Source: Eubacterium sp. (GTDB taxonomy: Bacteria > Bacillota > Clostridia > Oscillospirales > Acutalibacteraceae). From it: a stretch of DNA of 32,068 nucleotides. Under the pieces are notes generated by a model. It saw only the letters and a program-made list of their open reading frames with translations, did no database searches and was not told where the DNA came from. The stretch lies in NCBI GenBank assembly GCA_022772725.1, contig JALEZT010000015.1, forward strand, positions 1 to 32,068, read 5' to 3'. The position numbers were made by a program, and so were the translations under genes. Of this stretch, positions 31,547-32,068 are shown piece after piece. How positions within the stretch are numbered: the first letter of the stretch is position 1; every line of letters begins with the position of its first letter.

Positions 31547-32068
31547 TTATTTTGCTGCTGTGCCGGTTGACCAAGAGCCGTAAACATAGCCTGTGTCCCA
31601 ATTGCGCCAAGCGCGAACTCGAACATAATATGTTTGATTTGAATTAATGCCTGTTATTGTGTAATTGTTTACGCTATGGCCTGTGATATATTTACTGCTT
31701 ACGCCTGTTTTAAAGGTTGGATCTGTTGACCACATTACAACATATCCGTGTGAGCCAACGATTTCCCAATTAACCTTTATTTGACTGCCGCTCTTTGCAA
31801 CTGTCGGTGCCTTCATTGTTTCGCAAGCCGCACAGGTGTGGAGCCTTTCACTCGGTACTCCTTCTCTGCCGTCCTCTACTGCCGCTACTCTGAAAATATA
31901 TTCATATCCGGGTGTTGTTGGGCTGATATATTTATTTGTTGTTACATTGCCTAACAGTGTCCAGCTGTCATTTGCTTTGTTATAGCCATAAACATTATAG
32001 CTATCCGCTGCTGCCTGTGCATTCCAGGATATTGTTAGATTTACTCCGTTTGCTCCTCTTGCAGAGGT
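31547..32068 (-). CDS. fibronectin type III repeat protein, C-terminal 173 residues (5' end outside window)
   Basis: The reverse strand is open from the window edge to a TAA at 31547. Two FnIII domains are visible. The first has VNLTISWNAQAAADSYNVYGYN and PTTPGYEYIFRVAAVEDG. The second has VNWEIVGSHGYVVMWSTDP and NQTYYVRVRAWRNW. A linker between them has CAACE. The last domain ends directly at the C-terminus with no LPXTG signal or anchor, so anchoring, if any, is elsewhere. Such repeats are typical of large secreted or surface proteins of gut Clostridia, where they act as spacers beside enzymatic or adhesion domains. The N-terminal part, which decides function, is not in the window. Confidence 0.85.
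   Translation of the reverse strand, partial: TSARGANGVNLTISWNAQAAADSYNVYGYNKANDSWTLLGNVTTNKYISPTTPGYEYIFRVAAVEDGREGVPSERLHTCAACETMKAPTVAKSGSQIKVNWEIVGSHGYVVMWSTDPTFKTGVSSKYITGHSVNNYTITGINSNQTYYVRVRAWRNWDTGYVYGSWSTGTAAK

Overview
The window looks like a chromosomal segment of an uncultured, anaerobic gut-type member of the Clostridia (Oscillospiraceae/Ruminococcaceae-like; this is inference). The signs are strong Shine-Dalgarno sites, frequent TTG starts, a trimeric electron-bifurcating type [FeFe] hydrogenase, host-glycan glycosidases, and a cluster of palindromic repeats of the REP/BIME kind. No rRNA, tRNA, CRISPR array, integrase or transposase was seen.

Layout. 1-2852: divergent glycosidases, a partial GH29 alpha-L-fucosidase (-) and a GH36 alpha-galactosidase-like enzyme (+). 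3101-4963: a membrane protein of unknown function. 5042-6638: an ilvA-ridA operon (-), where the threonine deaminase makes the reactive enamine/imine that RidA clears. 6794-7651: an orphan amino-acid-type binding lipoprotein. 7714-9893: a comM operon with a LUD-domain protein (-). 10023-11842: a phospho-sugar mutase with a 32-residue membrane peptide gene (-). 12102-16234: hydC-hydB-hydA (+). 16436-27222: a compact, apparently intact run of phage morphogenesis genes (+). 27289-30684: a membrane-embedded M28 peptidase, a DUF1015 protein and coaX (-). 30746-31543: palindromic repeats. 31547-32068: the C-terminus of a fibronectin-type-III protein (-).

The most unusual part is the phage-derived cluster. 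In PBSX/Mu-like myovirus order it encodes TerS, TerL, portal, prohead protease, decoration protein, major capsid protein, three small connector/completion proteins, a LysM hub-associated protein, a gpD-like hub, a gpV-like spike, a gp25-like protein, gpJ, gpI and a small fibre. The block that should lie between the connector genes and the LysM protein (sheath, tube, tail-assembly chaperone, tape measure; normally several kb) is replaced by one 29-codon reading frame. No lysis, integration, replication or repressor genes are present, and the cluster is enclosed by intrinsic terminators. All remaining genes are open and tightly packed, which is more like a retained particle (a head joined to a baseplate, or a gene-transfer-agent-like locus with tail genes elsewhere) than ordinary prophage decay. 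The cluster also has a structured leader, a perfect 13-bp hairpin after the head genes, a gene whose only well-placed start is ACG, and a possible H-type pseudoknot abutting the fibre gene's ribosome-binding site.

Limits: all functions are read from sequence motifs and gene order by eye; no database search or folding calculation was run.
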